A stretch of DNA of 64,000 nt from RGIG4034 sp045576455 (GCA_045576455.1 JAZNGM010000022.1:1-64000), one strand, 5' to 3'. Counted from the first letter of the stretch, positions 53,164 to 62,809 are shown. The notes: generated by a model from the sequence alone, not told the origin. Program-made: numbers and translations.

Positions 53164-53553
53164 TTAACATTCGTAATCAACATTCATTCCTCTGTAAGAG
53201 ATGCTGTCGGACAGTTTTTTGTCTTGCTGATACGGATTAGATTCATTGAAATATTTTATTTGTGTGGTAGTTTCGCCGCCGGAGACATAAGTTCTGCCGC
53301 ATTCCGGACATACGGCGGTTTTCAGAGTGACGTTTGCGGATATGACCTGACCGTCTTTTAATGCCGCTTTTTTATAGGCATTGGAAACGTGTTCCTGTTC
53401 GTGTGCCATAACGCGGGAAGCAGAGGCCTCCGGCGAAATGTGGGCAGCCGATTTAAAAGAAACCATTTCATCGGAACCGTCCTGGTATTTACGGTTACTG
53501 CAGGTTTCGCATTGGTTGGTTAAAGAACGGTAATCGGATATTCCACCTATCAT
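53164..53553 (-). CDS. Small HExxH protein with two CxxC pairs (putative zinc protease)
   Basis: 129 residues with the zincin motif HEQEH (51-55) in a helix and two cysteine pairs, C15-x-x-C18 and C82-x-x-C85 (CPECGR), that could make a zinc ribbon around it. RKYQDGSD and VSFKS are further conserved-looking segments; from memory, such proteins recur in Clostridia and distantly recall SprA-related metalloproteases. The third zinc ligand is not clear, so activity is unproven. It has no signal peptide. AGGAGG precedes the ATG. Confidence 0.6.
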   Translation of the reverse strand: MIGGISDYRSLTNQCETCSNRKYQDGSDEMVSFKSAAHISPEASASRVMAHEQEHVSNAYKKAALKDGQVISANVTLKTAVCPECGRTYVSGGETTTQIKYFNESNPYQQDKKLSDSISYRGMNVDYEC

Positions 53554-53588
53554 AAAACGTCCTCCTTTCAGAAAGTGAAAATTATTTT

Positions 53589-53957
53589 TTACTTATAATA
53601 TGCATCGTAGATACTGTTTAGGATTTCATTCATGGAAGCATCGTCTTCTATTTCCACACCGGAAATATCTTCCATATATTGATTTACCTGTTTGCGTATA
53701 TCAGGATTATAAAAGTACATGGAAATACACATAATTATAAGCATTACATTCATAATCAGACCGATTACGGAAGTAATGACACCGGCAAAAGCAATCTGGC
53801 ACATTGTTTTCCGTCGTCCTCTCGATAATAAGGCAAACAGAATAGCCATACTACCGGTAATAAAAGGGATATATAGTGTCGCCATAATCGTGGTTACGAT
53901 AGTAATAATTCCCAGTACAATGGCGGCTTTGGCATAAAAATTCGAGCTTTGATTCAT
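53589..53957 (-). CDS. Small membrane protein
   Basis: 122 residues with three hydrophobic segments (~9-45 as two, ~55-82), a basic RGRRK loop and a soluble acidic C-terminus (~90-122). The pattern is like DUF4190-type small membrane proteins. No function can be assigned. AAGGC gives a moderate ribosome binding site. It heads the minus-strand trio. Confidence 0.65.
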   Translation of the reverse strand: MNQSSNFYAKAAIVLGIITIVTTIMATLYIPFITGSMAILFALLSRGRRKTMCQIAFAGVITSVIGLIMNVMLIIMCISMYFYNPDIRKQVNQYMEDISGVEIEDDASMNEILNSIYDAYYK

Positions 53958-54134
53958 GATAATGCCTTTCTTATAATAATTCTGTTTCGTTCATTTATAT
54001 ATTTAATAATACCATTATTCTTATGCTGAAACAATTAAATAATAATAAAATTAGTGTGGGAATTATTTTCGTTGTGTGGTAAAATATGTTCGTTAGTTAT
54101 AATGCATTTAAGCAATATGGAAATGAGGATGAAC

Positions 54135-56489
54135 ATGGATATTAACAAGAAAATTGCACAAGAGTTACAAGTTGAAGCATGGCAGGTAGAAGCTGCGGTT
54201 AAATTAATAGATGAGGGCAATACCATTCCGTTTATCAGCCGTTACCGTAAAGAAGTGACAGGCTCATTAAATGATGAAGTGCTTCGTAATTTACATGAAC
54301 GTCTTACCTATCTTAGAAACCTTGAAGAGAAAAAAGAACAGGTAATTAAGAGCATAGAGGAGCAGGGACAGTTAACGGATGAATTAAAGGAAAAAATCAT
54401 AGCTGCGGAAACGCTTGTTGTGGTGGATGACCTTTACAGACCATATCGTCCTAAGAGAAAAACAAGAGCCAGTGTGGCAAAAGAAAAAGGTTTGGAAGGA
54501 TTGGCTGAAGTTCTGCTTGAACAGACAATCACAACCCCTATTGAAGAGGAAGCGGCTAAATATGTTTCTGAAGAAAAGGGCGTTAATAACATTCCTGAAG
54601 CGTTACAGGGAGCAATGGATATTGTGGTGGAAAGTGTTTCCGATAATGCAGATTACAGAAGCTACATAAGAGAATATACCTTTAAAGAAGGTAAGCTTGT
54701 AAGTGAGGCTAAAAATGATAAAGAACAGACCGTATACGAAATGTATTATCATTATGAAGAACCGCTTGCAAAAATTGCCGGACACAGAGTGCTTGCCGTT
54801 AATCGTGGTGAGGCGGAAAAAATACTTACGGTTAAAGTATTTGTGGATGAAGAACAGATTATCCGTTATCTTATGAAGATGATGGTTAAAAATGATAATC
54901 CGGTTACTACTCCGTTTATCAAGCTTGCCGTAGAAGATAGTTATAACCGTCTGATTGCACCGGCAATTGAAAGAGAAATAAGAAACGAAATAACGGAAAA
55001 AGCGGAAGACGGTGCTATTAACGTGTTTGGTAAGAATCTGGAACAGCTTCTTATGCAACCGCCTATCGCCGGAAAAGTTGTGCTTGGCTGGGACCCGGCA
55101 TTTAGAACGGGCTGTAAGCTTGCGGTTGTGGATGCTACCGGTAAAGTTCTTGATACCAAAGTTATTTTCCCAACCGCTCCGCAAAACAAAGTGGAAGAAG
55201 CTAAGGCAGAACTTAAAAAGCTTATTAAAAAATACAATGTAAATCTTATTTCCGTAGGTAATGGAACGGCATCGAGAGAATCGGAGCAGGTGATTGTTGA
55301 ATTAATTAAAGAAGTAGAAACACCACTTCAGTATGTTGTGGTTAATGAAGCAGGTGCATCTGTATATTCTGCAAGTAAACTTGCAACAGAGGAGTTCCCG
55401 AACTTTGATGTGGGACAGAGAAGCGCGGCTTCTATAGCAAGACGTTTGCAAGATCCACTTGCAGAATTGGTTAAGATTGATCCGAAATCAATTGGTGTCG
55501 GACAGTACCAGCATGATATGAACCAAAAGAAACTGGGCGAAACCTTAAGTGGTGTAGTTGAGGATTGCGTTAATAAAGTCGGTGTAGATTTAAATACGGC
55601 ATCCGCTTCCCTGCTTGAGTATATTTCCGGTATTTCCAAGGCAATTGCCAAGAATATAGTTGATTACAGAGAGAAAAACGGACGATTTACCAGAAGAGAC
55701 CAGTTGTTAAATGTTGCAAAACTCGGACCGAAAGCGTACGAACAGTGTGCCGGCTTTATGAGAATTATGGATGGTGAAAATCCGCTTGATGCAACCAGCG
55801 TGCATCCTGAGTCATATGAAGCTACCATGAAACTTCTTGACAAGTTGGGACTTACGATGGAGGATGTAAGAAAACTTCAGAAGGAAGCGTCACAGATTAA
55901 GAAGACAAAGCCTGCGGCACCTAAGAAGGAGAAGAAACCACAACCGAAGCCGGTGGTAATCAGAAATACAAATACAGCGATGGGAAAAGCATTGGCTTTA
56001 GCTATGGGAAATACGGTTCTGGAAGAAGATAATGCTAAAAAAGCGGTTAAGGAAAGCAACGGAGCCGATGATGTATCTGTGAAGCAGGGATTCCTCCATA
56101 GTGCAGTTAAGGAAAAAGAAAAACTTGCCAAAGAACTTGGTATCGGCGAAATAACGCTTACGGATATATTGAGTGAGCTTGAAAAGCCGGCACGTGACCC
56201 GCGTGAAAACATGCCTGCCCCGATATTAAGAAGTGATGTCCTTGATATGGAAGACCTTAAACCGGGCATGGTGTTAAAGGGAACGGTACGTAATGTTATT
56301 GACTTTGGTGTATTCGTAGATATCGGTGTACATCAGGATGGTCTTGTGCATATTTCCCAGATTACGGAACGCTTTATAAAGCATCCGTTAGAAGCGGTAA
56401 GCGTTGGCGATATTGTGGACGTAAAAGTACTTGAAGTAGATGTCAAGAAAAAACGTATTGCGTTAACCATGAAAGGTATTGACAAATAA
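54135..56489 (+). CDS. tex: Tex-family RNA-binding transcription accessory protein
   Basis: 784 residues with the Tex order: N-terminal helical region (IPFISRYRKEVTGSL), YqgF/RNase H-like part (GWDPAFRTGCKLAVVD), helix-hairpin-helix region (ASLLEYISGISKAIAKNIV) and a C-terminal S1 domain (GTVRNVIDFGVFVDIGVHQDGLVHIS). It binds nucleic acid and contacts transcription or ribosome complexes. A ~50-residue Lys/Pro-rich insert at ~595-625 precedes the last third. I chose ATG 54135, 6 bases after GAGG; longer in-frame starts upstream lack a site. Confidence 0.95.
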   Translation: MDINKKIAQELQVEAWQVEAAVKLIDEGNTIPFISRYRKEVTGSLNDEVLRNLHERLTYLRNLEEKKEQVIKSIEEQGQLTDELKEKIIAAETLVVVDDLYRPYRPKRKTRASVAKEKGLEGLAEVLLEQTITTPIEEEAAKYVSEEKGVNNIPEALQGAMDIVVESVSDNADYRSYIREYTFKEGKLVSEAKNDKEQTVYEMYYHYEEPLAKIAGHRVLAVNRGEAEKILTVKVFVDEEQIIRYLMKMMVKNDNPVTTPFIKLAVEDSYNRLIAPAIEREIRNEITEKAEDGAINVFGKNLEQLLMQPPIAGKVVLGWDPAFRTGCKLAVVDATGKVLDTKVIFPTAPQNKVEEAKAELKKLIKKYNVNLISVGNGTASRESEQVIVELIKEVETPLQYVVVNEAGASVYSASKLATEEFPNFDVGQRSAASIARRLQDPLAELVKIDPKSIGVGQYQHDMNQKKLGETLSGVVEDCVNKVGVDLNTASASLLEYISGISKAIAKNIVDYREKNGRFTRRDQLLNVAKLGPKAYEQCAGFMRIMDGENPLDATSVHPESYEATMKLLDKLGLTMEDVRKLQKEASQIKKTKPAAPKKEKKPQPKPVVIRNTNTAMGKALALAMGNTVLEEDNAKKAVKESNGADDVSVKQGFLHSAVKEKEKLAKELGIGEITLTDILSELEKPARDPRENMPAPILRSDVLDMEDLKPGMVLKGTVRNVIDFGVFVDIGVHQDGLVHISQITERFIKHPLEAVSVGDIVDVKVLEVDVKKKRIALTMKGIDK

Positions 56490-56560
56490 ATAACGATGTA
56501 ATATTGTATCTAAGGAATCAGGTAATACTCATGAACCTGATCCGACAAATATAAGTGAAA

Positions 56561-56689
56561 ATTCTTCGGGGCAGGGTGCAATTCCCTACCGGCGGTAAAG
56601 TCCGCGACCCGGGGTAATACCCGGCTGATTCGGTGAGAGCTTAAGCTCAATTCCGAAACCGACAGTATAGTCTGGATGAGAGAAGATGA
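56561..56689 (+). promoter_or_regulatory. FMN riboswitch (RFN element)
   Basis: The conserved core is plain: GGGCAGGGTGCAATTCCC, ACCGGCGGTAAAGTCCGCGA, GGTGAGAG, CCGACAGTATAGTCTGGATG and AGAAGATG closing the basal stem. FMN binding should favour the terminator at 56746 and so shut off ribU. Confidence 0.97.
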
Positions 56690-56745
56690 ACGTATGGTGT
56701 TTTTGTGGAATAACCATGAAAATGCTTGTGCGGCTATGATTTTAT

Positions 56746-56775
56746 GCCCCCGGAAGTTTTTCCGGGGGCTTTTTT
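56746..56775 (+). terminator. Riboswitch terminator before ribU
   Basis: GCCCCCGGAA (56746-56755) pairs perfectly with TTCCGGGGGC (56760-56769), followed by six Ts, 57 bases after the aptamer and 91 before the ribU start. Confidence 0.9.
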
Positions 56776-56866
56776 GCAAAATCATAGCTGTTACATAAGC
56801 GACACTTAACCAAGAATTTTCCTTTAAAACAGTTCCGTAGGAACAAATATGAAAGGAGAAAAAAAC

Positions 56867-57652
56867 ATGGGTAAATTATTTAGTAACGTAAAAGATTTTT
56901 TTGGAAAGGTAGGCGACAATCTTTCATTTCTTGCGGTTTTCATCGTAGTTGTAGTTGCGGTATTTTTACTTGCATATGCTATTGAGAAGTTAATCCAAAA
57001 GAAGAACAATGTAACCGGCAAGATTCTTTCAACCCGTAAAATTGCCATGATAGGTATGTTTTCTGCTATTTCCGGTATTTTAATGGTGTTTGAATTCCAG
57101 GTTCCGTTCATTGCACCAAGCTTTTATGAATTGGATGCCAGTGAAATTCCGGTATTAATATGCGGTTTCGCTTTTGGTCCGGTAGCAGGAGTTGTCAGTG
57201 AATTTTTAAAAGTACTTGTAAAGCTTATATTAAAATCAACAAGTACTGCATTTGTCGGTGACCTTGCAAACTTTGCAGTAGGTTGTACCTTTATTCTTCC
57301 TGCCGTATCCATTTATCACCTTAAGAAAAGCAAGAAGATGGCGATTGTCGGATGTATGGTAGGTACATTGTGTATGACAATATTCGGTACGGCATTCAAT
57401 GCCATTTATCTTATCCCTACTTTTGCCAAAATGTTCTTTTCCAAAAACGGGATGGATATCATTATCAGCATGGGAACCAAGATTAATTCGGCGGTTAAGG
57501 ATATTACAACTTTTGTAATGATTTGTGTAGCCCCGCTTAATCTTTTGAAGGGCGTGGGAATATCTGTTATTACCATATTAATATACAAACCGTTAAGCCC
57601 TATTATTAAGTATAGTCATAACGAAAGAATCCAAAGAAAAAAATCAGAGTAA
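56867..57652 (+). CDS. ribU: Riboflavin transporter S component, N-terminally extended
   Basis: The membrane part from about residue 55 (TRKIAMIGMFSAISGILMVFEFQVPF) with YELDASEIPVLICGFAFGPVAGV matches RibU, the riboflavin-binding S component of ECF transporters. The FMN riboswitch supports this. At 261 residues it exceeds the usual ~190-200: an extra helix (~20-40) and a linker precede the family core. The ATG at 56867 follows AAAGGAG by 8 bases. The EcfAAT module is not in the window. Confidence 0.93.
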   Translation: MGKLFSNVKDFFGKVGDNLSFLAVFIVVVVAVFLLAYAIEKLIQKKNNVTGKILSTRKIAMIGMFSAISGILMVFEFQVPFIAPSFYELDASEIPVLICGFAFGPVAGVVSEFLKVLVKLILKSTSTAFVGDLANFAVGCTFILPAVSIYHLKKSKKMAIVGCMVGTLCMTIFGTAFNAIYLIPTFAKMFFSKNGMDIIISMGTKINSAVKDITTFVMICVAPLNLLKGVGISVITILIYKPLSPIIKYSHNERIQRKKSE

Positions 57653-57712
57653 AAACAAAATAAAACATTAATAATACGATGAAAAACATGAATCGTTAAA
57701 TGGAAGTGTCCG

Positions 57713-57751
57713 GGAGAATGAAGAGAGCAATTTATCTGTTCATTCTCCTTT
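57713..57751 (+). terminator. Hairpin after ribU
   Basis: GGAGAATGAA (57713-57722) pairs perfectly with TTCATTCTCC (57739-57748), followed by TTT. Confidence 0.65.
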
Positions 57752-57814
57752 CACATTTATAGACAAGAAGTTTTGATTGTGTTAAGATACTAAAAAATGC
57801 AGGATGGTATAAAA

Positions 57815-58294
57815 ATGGAACAGGAATTTGATGTAAAGATTAATTCGAACGTATTATATGATTATATGCTTCAACATAATTTTCATACAGCGCAGGGGAT
57901 GTTGGGAACACTGGTGGGAGCACTTCTCATAGTGGCATTTACGATGAATCCTAAGGTGATTTTATATTTGATTTTTGGTGTGGTTATTATTTTGTATGTA
58001 CCGGTGAGCCTTTTCTTAAAAGCAAAAGCGCAGGCGTTGAATCCGGTATTTAAAGAACCGCTTCATTACAAGATGACAGAAGAAGGGGTTACAGTTTCAC
58101 AGAATGAAACAGAGCAGATGCAGGCGTGGGAGACGATGTATAAAGCCGTATCCACCCGCACCAGCATAATTTTATATACATCACGTTATAATGCGTGCAT
58201 TTTCCCTAGAAAAGATCTTGGAAATAAGCAGGTAGAAGTTATTAAGATGATTTCTACGCATCTTGACCCTAAAAAAAATAGAATCAGGTATTAA
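57815..58294 (+). CDS. YcxB-like membrane protein
   Basis: 159 residues: two adjacent helices (~32-52 and ~54-70) in the first half and a soluble beta-rich C-terminal part (~90-150, with YKAVSTRTSIILYTSRYNACIFPRKDL), the layout of YcxB-like proteins of unknown function. The ATG at 57815 follows AGGATGG. It ends three bases before tsaE. Confidence 0.7.
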   Translation: MEQEFDVKINSNVLYDYMLQHNFHTAQGMLGTLVGALLIVAFTMNPKVILYLIFGVVIILYVPVSLFLKAKAQALNPVFKEPLHYKMTEEGVTVSQNETEQMQAWETMYKAVSTRTSIILYTSRYNACIFPRKDLGNKQVEVIKMISTHLDPKKNRIRY

Positions 58295-58297
58295 AGA

Positions 58298-58729
58298 ATG
58301 GTTATTGAAAGTTATAGTGATAAAGAAACAAGAGAGATTGGATATCGGATGGGGATGCAGGCTAAACCCGGTGAAGTGTATACTTTGGTGGGTGATTTGG
58401 GCGTGGGAAAGACGGTTTTTACCCAAGGCTTTGCAAAAGGACTTTTGATAGAGGATTCCATTAACAGCCCAACTTTTACCATAGTACAGGTATATGAAGA
58501 GGGAAGAATGCCGTTTTATCACTTTGATGTTTACAGAATCGGTGATATTTCGGAAATGGATGAAATAGGGTACGAGGATTATTTTTACGGTGAAGGTGTC
58601 AGCCTTGTGGAATGGGCGAATTTAATTGAGGAGCTTTTGCCGCCTTCTTATACGGAAATTACCATTGAGAAGGATGTTACTAAAGGGTTTGAATATCGTA
58701 AGATAACAATAGATAAGAACGAGGGTTAG
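58298..58729 (+). CDS. tsaE: tRNA threonylcarbamoyladenosine biosynthesis ATPase TsaE
   Basis: 143 residues with the Walker A GDLGVGKTVFTQG, the INSPTF switch and FHFDVYR strand of TsaE. It works with TsaB and TsaD to make t6A at position 37 of ANN-decoding tRNAs. tsaB follows seven bases later, rimI overlaps tsaB and tsaD lies 2.3 kb downstream. Confidence 0.95.
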   Translation: MVIESYSDKETREIGYRMGMQAKPGEVYTLVGDLGVGKTVFTQGFAKGLLIEDSINSPTFTIVQVYEEGRMPFYHFDVYRIGDISEMDEIGYEDYFYGEGVSLVEWANLIEELLPPSYTEITIEKDVTKGFEYRKITIDKNEG

Positions 58730-58736
58730 TATAGTA

Positions 58737-59453
58737 ATGAAGGTTATTGCAATTGACAGTTCGGGACTTGTGGCATCTGTTTCGGTGATGGAAGACGATA
58801 CCATGATTGCCGAATATACCATGAATTATAAAAAAACACATTCCCAGACATTGCTTCCGATGCTTGACCAGATGGTTGAAATGATAGAACTTGATAAAAG
58901 TACGGTGGATGCCATTGCTGTTTCGGCAGGACCCGGCTCATTTACCGGTTTAAGAATTGGTTCGGCGACGGCGAAAGGATTGGGACTTGCATGGAATGTA
59001 CCCCTTATCAGCGTTCCGACTTTGGATGCGCTTGCGTATAACTTGTATGGAACGGATAAACTTGTTTGTCCGATAATGGATGCGCGGAGAAATCAGGTGT
59101 ATACCGGTGTGTATTCATGGGAAATGAATGAGATGGTTACATTAAAGGAACAATGTGCTGTTTCGATAGAAGAACTTGCAGCTTATCTTAATGAGACGGG
59201 CAGAGAAGTTATTTTCCTCGGGGATGGCGTACCTGTCTATAAAGAAATGTTGAAGGATTTATTAAAAGTACAGTATTCTTTTGCGCCGGTTCACTTAAGC
59301 AGACAACGTGCGGGGGCAGTGGCAAGCCTTGCGATGAAATTGTATGCCGAGGGAAAATATGAATCGGCAGCAGAACATCAACCGGAATATTTAAGACTGA
59401 GCCAGGCGGAAAGAGAACGTAAAGAGAAGGAAACGGGAAACGGGGCAGTATGA
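58737..59453 (+). CDS. tsaB: tRNA threonylcarbamoyladenosine biosynthesis protein TsaB
   Basis: 238 residues of the ASKHA fold: IAIDSSGLVASVSV start, SAGPGSFTGLRIGSATAKGL and MDARRNQVYTG. It lacks metal-binding histidines, as expected for TsaB, which stabilises TsaD. It overlaps the rimI start by four bases (ATGA). Confidence 0.95.
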   Translation: MKVIAIDSSGLVASVSVMEDDTMIAEYTMNYKKTHSQTLLPMLDQMVEMIELDKSTVDAIAVSAGPGSFTGLRIGSATAKGLGLAWNVPLISVPTLDALAYNLYGTDKLVCPIMDARRNQVYTGVYSWEMNEMVTLKEQCAVSIEELAAYLNETGREVIFLGDGVPVYKEMLKDLLKVQYSFAPVHLSRQRAGAVASLAMKLYAEGKYESAAEHQPEYLRLSQAERERKEKETGNGAV

Positions 59454-59890
59454 TACAATACCGGAAAATGCAGGAACAGGATATTGAGAGTATGGCCCTT
59501 TTGGAAAACATGTGTTTTTCTGAACCATGGTCATACAATTCTTTTAAAAATGCTTTAAATGATAAAGACGTCCTTTATATAGTGGCAGAGTGTGACGGTA
59601 ATATCGTAGCACAATGTGGTGTGAGAAATATTGTGGGTGAAGGTGAAATTACCAACGTTGCGGTGAAACCGGAGTATCGGAAAAAGGGTATTGCTTTTGC
59701 TATGCTGTCAGAATTGATATCACAGGGGATGGACATGGGAATATCGGCATTTACGCTGGAGGTAAGAAGCCGTAATGAAGCCGCGATTGCACTATATGGT
59801 AAGCTCGGTTTTATATCGGAAGGTGTGCGGCCCGGTTTTTATACAAAGCCTCAGGATGATGCGGTGATAATGTGGAAACGCTTACCATAG
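59450..59890 (+). CDS. rimI: Ribosomal protein S18 alanine N-acetyltransferase
   Basis: 146-residue GNAT acetyltransferase with the acetyl-CoA loop VKPEYRKKGIAFAML and LEVRSRNEAAIALYGKLGF. Position directly behind tsaB is typical of rimI. Its true substrate may be S18 or another N-terminus. Confidence 0.9.
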   Translation: MIQYRKMQEQDIESMALLENMCFSEPWSYNSFKNALNDKDVLYIVAECDGNIVAQCGVRNIVGEGEITNVAVKPEYRKKGIAFAMLSELISQGMDMGISAFTLEVRSRNEAAIALYGKLGFISEGVRPGFYTKPQDDAVIMWKRLP

Positions 59891-59992
59891 GAATACAAAT
59901 AATTACCACCCCACCCGATAAGGGATTCGTATTATACTCTAGGGTAGACAAATTGTCTTATGAATAAGAAACAGTATACCGGGAGGATAGAT

Positions 59993-60235
59993 ATGAGAAT
60001 ATACAAGGATGAAATCAGACTGACAGAAGTTATTTGTAATTGTTGCGGAAAGAACCTTAAAGTGGAAGACGAGATATTAAAAGAAGGTTGTTTCCACGTG
60101 GATTATATTTTTGATTATTTTTCCGAGCGAGATGGGGAAAGAGATATATTTGATATGTGCGAAAGTTGTTACGAAAAGATGGTAAAGGATTTTAAAATAC
60201 CCGTGACAACGGCGGAAGTAACAGAGTATTTATAA
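59993..60235 (+). CDS. Small protein with two CxxC motifs (zinc-ribbon-like)
   Basis: 80 residues with CNCC (near residue 16) and CESC (near residue 62), which can form a four-cysteine zinc site. The rest is acidic, with DYIFDYFSERDGERD. I do not recognise a named family. The ATG at 59993 has GGGAGG 6 bases before. It lies between rimI and rnz, in the same direction. Confidence 0.6.
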   Translation: MRIYKDEIRLTEVICNCCGKNLKVEDEILKEGCFHVDYIFDYFSERDGERDIFDMCESCYEKMVKDFKIPVTTAEVTEYL

Positions 60236-60259
60236 CTTATACAGTATAATGAGGTAGAT

Positions 60260-61171
60260 ATGTTAGATATATGTTTGCTTGGAACCGGCGGCATGATGCC
60301 GCTCCCATACAGATGGTTGACCGCCTTGATGGCAAGATATAATGGAACCAGTATATTGATTGATTGCGGTGAAGGCACGCAGGTTGCAATGAAAGAAAAG
60401 GGCTGGAGTGCAAAACCTATCGACATAATCTGCTTTACCCATTATCATGCAGATCATATAAGCGGATTGCCGGGGATGCTATTAACGATGGGAAATGCAG
60501 AAAGAACGGAACCGCTTATGCTTATTGGCCCGAAAGGTTTAGCAAAAGTAGTTAATTCCCTGCGGGTTATTGCCCCGGAGCTCCCGTTTGAAATATATTT
60601 TTGGGAATTATCCGAGGATAATCTTGTATATGAAGGAAATGGCTTTAAAATAGAAGCTTTCCGGGTTAATCATAATGTTGTGTGTTACGGCTATAACATA
60701 GTAGTGGAACGTAACGGTAAGTTTGATGCAGCAAAAGCAAAGGCGCTTGATATTCCGTTAAAGTGTTGGAATCTGTTGCAACATGGTGAAACGGTGACAG
60801 AGAACGGAATTACTTACACACCGGATATGGTGCTCGGTGAAAAGAGAAAAGGCTTAAAAGTAACGTATTGTACCGATACAAGACCGGTGCCTGTCATTGC
60901 CCAAAAAGCTAAAGGTGCAGATTTGTTTATATGTGAAGGCATGTATGGAGAGCCGGACAAGCTTGCTAAGGCAAAAGAAAACAAGCATATGACATTTTAT
61001 GAAGCGGCTACACTTGCAAAGCAGGCAGAAGTTAATGAAATGTGGTTAACGCATTATAGTCCGTCGCTTGTACGTGCAGAGGATTATATGAATGACGTAA
61101 GAAAAATATTTCCTTATGCAAAAGCAGGAAAAGATGGTATGAGCGTTGACTTGTGTTTTGACGAAGAATAA
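60260..61171 (+). CDS. rnz: Ribonuclease Z (metallo-beta-lactamase fold)
   Basis: 303 residues with the zinc motif H61-Y-H63-A-D65-H66, GEGTQ and the C-terminal THYSPSL. It matures tRNA 3' ends, needed where CCA is not encoded, as in both tRNA genes in this window. GAGG precedes the start. Confidence 0.9.
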   Translation: MLDICLLGTGGMMPLPYRWLTALMARYNGTSILIDCGEGTQVAMKEKGWSAKPIDIICFTHYHADHISGLPGMLLTMGNAERTEPLMLIGPKGLAKVVNSLRVIAPELPFEIYFWELSEDNLVYEGNGFKIEAFRVNHNVVCYGYNIVVERNGKFDAAKAKALDIPLKCWNLLQHGETVTENGITYTPDMVLGEKRKGLKVTYCTDTRPVPVIAQKAKGADLFICEGMYGEPDKLAKAKENKHMTFYEAATLAKQAEVNEMWLTHYSPSLVRAEDYMNDVRKIFPYAKAGKDGMSVDLCFDEE

Positions 61172-61202
61172 TTATTTTTAATACAAAAGAAAGGAGAATT
61201 CC

Positions 61203-61784
61203 ATGAAGAAGCGTGTAAAAAGCAGCGTTAAAGTTTTTGTGGTGCTGGCAGTTTTGGTTGTGCTTGCTTTGGTGTACTTTGGCTATCTGGCTAATAAACC
61301 ACCACGTTATGAAGATGAAGATGTTGAGCTGACGCATGTTCAGGAACTCCTTCTTAACAATCTCGATAAGAAATATCCGGCAACACCTAAAGAAGTTGTT
61401 AAGTTATATAGTGAGATAACAAAGACTTTTTATGATGAAGAATATACAGAAGAAGAGTTATACGATCTTGTGGAAATGTCGTATCAGCTTTTTGATGATG
61501 AACTGAAAAAGAAAAATCCGATTGAGCAATATTATGAAAATTTACAAAAAGAGATAGCCTATTATGCAGAGAACAGATATGTCATAAAAGCTTACAATAC
61601 ATCATCTTCAGTGGATATCGAAAAAGCAAAATTTGAAAAGGACGGTTATACATGGACTAAAGTGTACGGATATTATACCATGCGCTACGGAACCAAGATG
61701 ACAACTATTGAAGAAGTATATGTGTTAAGAAAGGATAAATCCGGCTATTGGAGAATATTTGGCTGGGATTTGGTAGAAGAGTAA
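61203..61784 (+). CDS. Membrane-anchored protein of unknown function
   Basis: 193 residues with one N-terminal helix (~10-29) after a basic start (KKRVKSS) and an outside domain that is acidic and tyrosine-rich, ending in a KVYGYYTMRYGTKMTTIEEVYVLRKDKSGYWRIFGWDL beta-like stretch. From memory it resembles a Lachnospiraceae-restricted family (possibly DUF6715). GAAAGGAG precedes the ATG. Its stop overlaps the tsaD start (TAATG). Confidence 0.6.
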   Translation: MKKRVKSSVKVFVVLAVLVVLALVYFGYLANKPPRYEDEDVELTHVQELLLNNLDKKYPATPKEVVKLYSEITKTFYDEEYTEEELYDLVEMSYQLFDDELKKKNPIEQYYENLQKEIAYYAENRYVIKAYNTSSSVDIEKAKFEKDGYTWTKVYGYYTMRYGTKMTTIEEVYVLRKDKSGYWRIFGWDLVEE

Positions 61785-62809
61785 TGCAACAAAAAGATGT
61801 AACCATTCTTGCGATAGAAAGCTCATGCGATGAAACTGCGGCAGCAGTGGTACGTAACGGGAGAGAAGTGTTATCTAATGTGATATATTCCCAGATTGCC
61901 TTACATACAGTATATGGTGGCGTCGTTCCTGAAATAGCATCGAGAAAACATATTGAAAAAATAAATCAAGTAATTGAAGAAGCCTTGCATCAGGCAAAGG
62001 TTACGCTTAAGGAGATTGATGCCATAGCGGTGACATATGGACCCGGACTGGTTGGCGCATTGCTTGTCGGTGTTTCGGCTGCTAAAGCAATCAGCTTTGC
62101 TACGGGGATACCACTGGTAGGTGTTCATCATATCGAGGGACATATCAGTGCCAACTATATAGAAAACAAAGATTTGGAGCCGCCATTTATTTGTCTGGTT
62201 GTTTCCGGAGGACATACACATCTTGTTAAAGTAGTGGATTACGGTAAGTATGAAATATTAGGGAAAACGAGGGATGATGCTGCCGGTGAAGCTTTTGATA
62301 AAGTGGCAAGGGCAATCGGATTGGGTTATCCGGGCGGACCTAAAATAGACAAAGTTTCTAAAGAAGGAAATGTGGAGGCTATACATTTTCCAAGGGCCAA
62401 AGTAGAGGAAAGCGTATATGACTTTAGCTTTAGCGGTTTAAAGTCGGCAGTGCTTAATTATTTGAATTCTTGTGAGATGAAAGGCGAAACCATCAGTGTA
62501 CCGGATGTTGCTGCTTCGTTTCAAAAGGCAGTGGTAGATGTGCTTGTAGATCATTCGATGGAGGCATTGGAAAAGAACGGATTTAAAAAGTTTGCAATTG
62601 CCGGAGGTGTAGCTTCTAATTCGGGTTTGAGAGAAGCGCTCAAGCAGGCTTGCAAGGAGAGAAACATAGAGTTTTATCATCCGTCGCCGATTCTGTGTAC
62701 TGATAACGCAGCGATGATTGGTGCGGCAGGGTATTATGAATATATGGCGGGAGTCCGCAGTTCTTACTATTTAAATGCAGTACCAAACTTGAAATTAGGA
62801 GAACGCTGA
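61784..62809 (+). CDS. tsaD: tRNA threonylcarbamoyladenosine synthase subunit TsaD
   Basis: 341 residues with AIESSCDETAAAVV, the metal-binding histidines H116 and H120 (HIEGH) and the VSGGHTHLV and AGGVASNSGLR motifs. It transfers the threonylcarbamoyl group to A37. The ATG at 61784 is used: the longer TTG start at 61748 would add residues encoded inside the upstream gene. Confidence 0.95.
   Translation: MQQKDVTILAIESSCDETAAAVVRNGREVLSNVIYSQIALHTVYGGVVPEIASRKHIEKINQVIEEALHQAKVTLKEIDAIAVTYGPGLVGALLVGVSAAKAISFATGIPLVGVHHIEGHISANYIENKDLEPPFICLVVSGGHTHLVKVVDYGKYEILGKTRDDAAGEAFDKVARAIGLGYPGGPKIDKVSKEGNVEAIHFPRAKVEESVYDFSFSGLKSAVLNYLNSCEMKGETISVPDVAASFQKAVVDVLVDHSMEALEKNGFKKFAIAGGVASNSGLREALKQACKERNIEFYHPSPILCTDNAAMIGAAGYYEYMAGVRSSYYLNAVPNLKLGER

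Noticed and set aside
54603..55184. Long minus-strand frame inside tex
   Set aside because: It is antisense to a conserved gene with no start signal or recognisable protein.
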